Assembly (NCBI GenBank): GCA_017554105.1
Contig: JAFZIY010000007.1
Span: 1-64,000, forward strand
DNA from: Prevotella sp.
Lineage (GTDB): Bacteria > Bacteroidota > Bacteroidia > Bacteroidales > Bacteroidaceae
Direction of reading: 5' to 3'
DNA: 64,000 bases
Shown: positions 62,492-64,000 of the stretch, one piece after another
Layout: every line of letters begins with the position of its first letter
Numbering within the stretch: the first letter of the stretch is position 1
Program-made: the position numbers and the translations under genes
Notes under the pieces: generated by a model
Told to the model about the DNA's origin: nothing
The model's database searches: none
What the model saw: only the letters and a program-made list of their open reading frames with translations

Positions 62492-63988
62492 ATGATAGAA
62501 CTCATACCGGCAATAGATATAATCAACGGCAAGTGCGTAAGGCTCAGAAAGGGCGACTACGAGCAGAAGACCGTATATGGTGACTCGCCCGCCCTTATGG
62601 CACAACGTTTCGAGAAGTTGGGATTCAAGCGCCTGCATGTGGTTGACCTCGACGGAGCGAAATCGAAGCATGTGGTGAACATAGATGTCCTGCGCGAGAT
62701 AACATCAACGACAAGCCTCAAGGTTGACTTCGGAGGCGGCATAAAGACCGACGACGACATAGAGAAAGCGTTCGAGGCAGGGGCAGAGATGGTTACAGTA
62801 GGCTCGATAGCCGTTACCTCTCCCGCCCTCTTCTACAAGTGGCTCGACAAGTATGGGGCAGAAAGGATGATTCTCGGTGCCGACGTAAGGAACGGCAAGA
62901 TAAGCATCAACGGATGGAAAGACGACTCAACAGAGGCATTGCTTCCGTTCCTCAGGAAATATATCGATGCCGGAGTGAAGAACGTTCTGTGTACGGAGAT
63001 ATCGAAAGACGGCATGCTTGAGGGGCCTGCCGTTGAACTATACAAGGACGTGATGCGTGAGTATCCCCAGCTTCACCTTATAGCAAGCGGAGGAGTATCG
63101 TGCATCGAGGACATCAGAAGACTCGAGAACGAGGGAATACCTGCCGTAGTTTTCGGCAAGGCCATTTATGAAGGAAAGATTGACCTCAAAGAGTTGGTCA
63201 CAGACCCCCAGCCCCCTAACTTAAGGGGTTCAGGTTTAGCAAAGAGAATAGTGCCCTGTCTCGACGTAAAGGACGGACAGACGGTTAAGGGAACCAACTT
63301 CGTGAACCTCAGGCACGCCGGCGACCCCGTTGAACTGGGAATGGCGTATAGTAAGGCAGGTGCCGATGAACTGGTGTTTCTTGACATCACAGCAAGCCAC
63401 GAGGGAAGAAAGACATTCACCGAGATGGTGACGCGAGTGGCAGAAAACATAAACATACCATTCACCGTAGGCGGAGGAATAAACTCCATCGAGGATGTTG
63501 AGCGACTGCTTTATGCCGGAGCCGACAAGGTAAGTGTGAATTCCGCAGCACTGAGAAGGCCTGAACTCATCGACGAGATTGCCAGAAGGTTCGGCTCTCA
63601 GGTATGTGTGTGCGCCATAGATGCCCGCTTTGAGAACGGCAAGTGGACCTGTTTCCTGAATGGAGGAAGAATACCTACCGACAAGGAACTCATGAGTTGG
63701 GCAAAGGAGGCAGAGGAGCGAGGCGCTGGCGAGATACTCTTCACAAGTATGAACCACGACGGAGTGAAGACAGGATACGCCAACGAAGCCCTTGCAGAGT
63801 TGGCAGAGACTCTCAGAATACCCGTCATCGCAAGTGGCGGAGCAGGTACGATGGAGCATTTCCGCGATGCCTTCACAATAGGAAAAGCCGATGCCGCACT
63901 TGCCGCAAGCGTCTTCCACTTCGGCGAGATAAAGATTCCTGAACTGAAAGAGTATCTTATCGGCGAGGGAATAAACGTGAGACGATAA
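62492..63988 (+). CDS. hisAF: HisA-HisF fusion: ProFAR isomerase plus IGP synthase cyclase
   Basis: 498 residues in one frame. Residues 1-236 are a complete HisA ([18 protein letters not shown], catalytic Asp8 region; ...[14 protein letters not shown]). Residues 249-498 are a complete HisF from its second codon ([14 protein letters not shown] to IGEGINVRR). The linker (237-248, [12 protein letters not shown]) lies where the hisF ATG would be; the codon before L249 is GGT. The linker DNA has a CCCCT/AGGGG palindrome (63213-63228) of a sort common as intergenic repeats. Both enzymes catalyse successive steps of histidine synthesis, and HisF pairs with HisH. Confidence 0.92.
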   Translation: MIELIPAIDIINGKCVRLRKGDYEQKTVYGDSPALMAQRFEKLGFKRLHVVDLDGAKSKHVVNIDVLREITSTTSLKVDFGGGIKTDDDIEKAFEAGAEMVTVGSIAVTSPALFYKWLDKYGAERMILGADVRNGKISINGWKDDSTEALLPFLRKYIDAGVKNVLCTEISKDGMLEGPAVELYKDVMREYPQLHLIASGGVSCIEDIRRLENEGIPAVVFGKAIYEGKIDLKELVTDPQPPNLRGSGLAKRIVPCLDVKDGQTVKGTNFVNLRHAGDPVELGMAYSKAGADELVFLDITASHEGRKTFTEMVTRVAENINIPFTVGGGINSIEDVERLLYAGADKVSVNSAALRRPELIDEIARRFGSQVCVCAIDARFENGKWTCFLNGGRIPTDKELMSWAKEAEERGAGEILFTSMNHDGVKTGYANEALAELAETLRIPVIASGGAGTMEHFRDAFTIGKADAALAASVFHFGEIKIPELKEYLIGEGINVRR

Positions 63989-64000
63989 ACTGACTATTAA

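Noticed and set aside
63200-63240. hisA-hisF junction as a simple frameshift artefact
   Set aside because: The linker keeps frame without a homopolymer error and both halves are full length, so a true fusion is favoured; read-level check still advised in findings.

Overview
The window is chromosomal DNA of a member of the Bacteroidota, most likely Prevotella or a close relative. The evidence is the lineage's promoter signature (TTTG about 20 bp before TAnnTTTG, ahead of tRNA, rnpB, gdhA and toxin genes), the small 290-residue primary sigma factor, serine palmitoyltransferase, PPi-dependent phosphofructokinase, DcuB transporters, DUF1735/DUF5627 lipoproteins and tRNA genes without encoded CCA. 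The genus is an inference; no rRNA is present.

Region 1 (1-15.9 kb) is AT-rich accessory DNA. It opens with the end of a DUF3987-like protein, a hairpin-rich oriT-like stretch and a MobV relaxase, the core of a mobilizable element. Next come a promoter-led tRNA-like relic, small unknown genes, an EVE-like protein, a small membrane protein and a HigBA toxin-antitoxin pair. The centre is a six-gene co-directional cluster (5.8-15.4 kb, minus strand): AbiEi, two DUF262 proteins (only the second with an HNH-like DUF1524 end), AbiEii, a membrane-anchored KAP NTPase, and a protein joining an unrecognised N-terminal domain to an agmatine-deiminase-like domain. The DUF262 pair lies inside an abiE operon, marked by a 22-bp repeat and a leftover abiEi 3' end. 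Noncoding flanks at 5.6-5.8 and 15.7-15.9 kb share sequence motifs and may be element ends.

Region 2 (16-31 kb) holds two secreted proteins, an AraC regulator, tRNA-Ser, tRNA-Glu and tRNA-Pro, serine palmitoyltransferase beside a diacylglycerol-kinase-like gene, tandem dcuB genes, gdhA, a DUF1735/DUF5627 lipoprotein, an 870-bp intergenic region with large inverted repeats, RNase P RNA and a DUF1232 gene.

Region 3 (31-50 kb) is core genome: FadL-family porin, Gly/Tyr/Ser-rich exported protein, prmA, GH25 lysozyme, pfp, a five-gene envelope/radical-SAM operon, a phytase-like esterase, clpC, an alanine symporter and rpoD. Between rpoD and a DUF1846 gene sits a 1.7-kb islet bounded by ~50-bp inverted repeats. 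It holds the 3' end of hsdS, an intact BRO-N/Fic fusion gene and the 5' end of hsdR, a slice of a type I restriction operon.

Region 4 (52-64 kb) carries DUF1846, a thioesterase, trmN6, lon-tgt-lptF/G, a DEAD-box helicase, purU, hisH and a hisA-hisF gene fusion whose linker is encoded by a short G/C palindrome.
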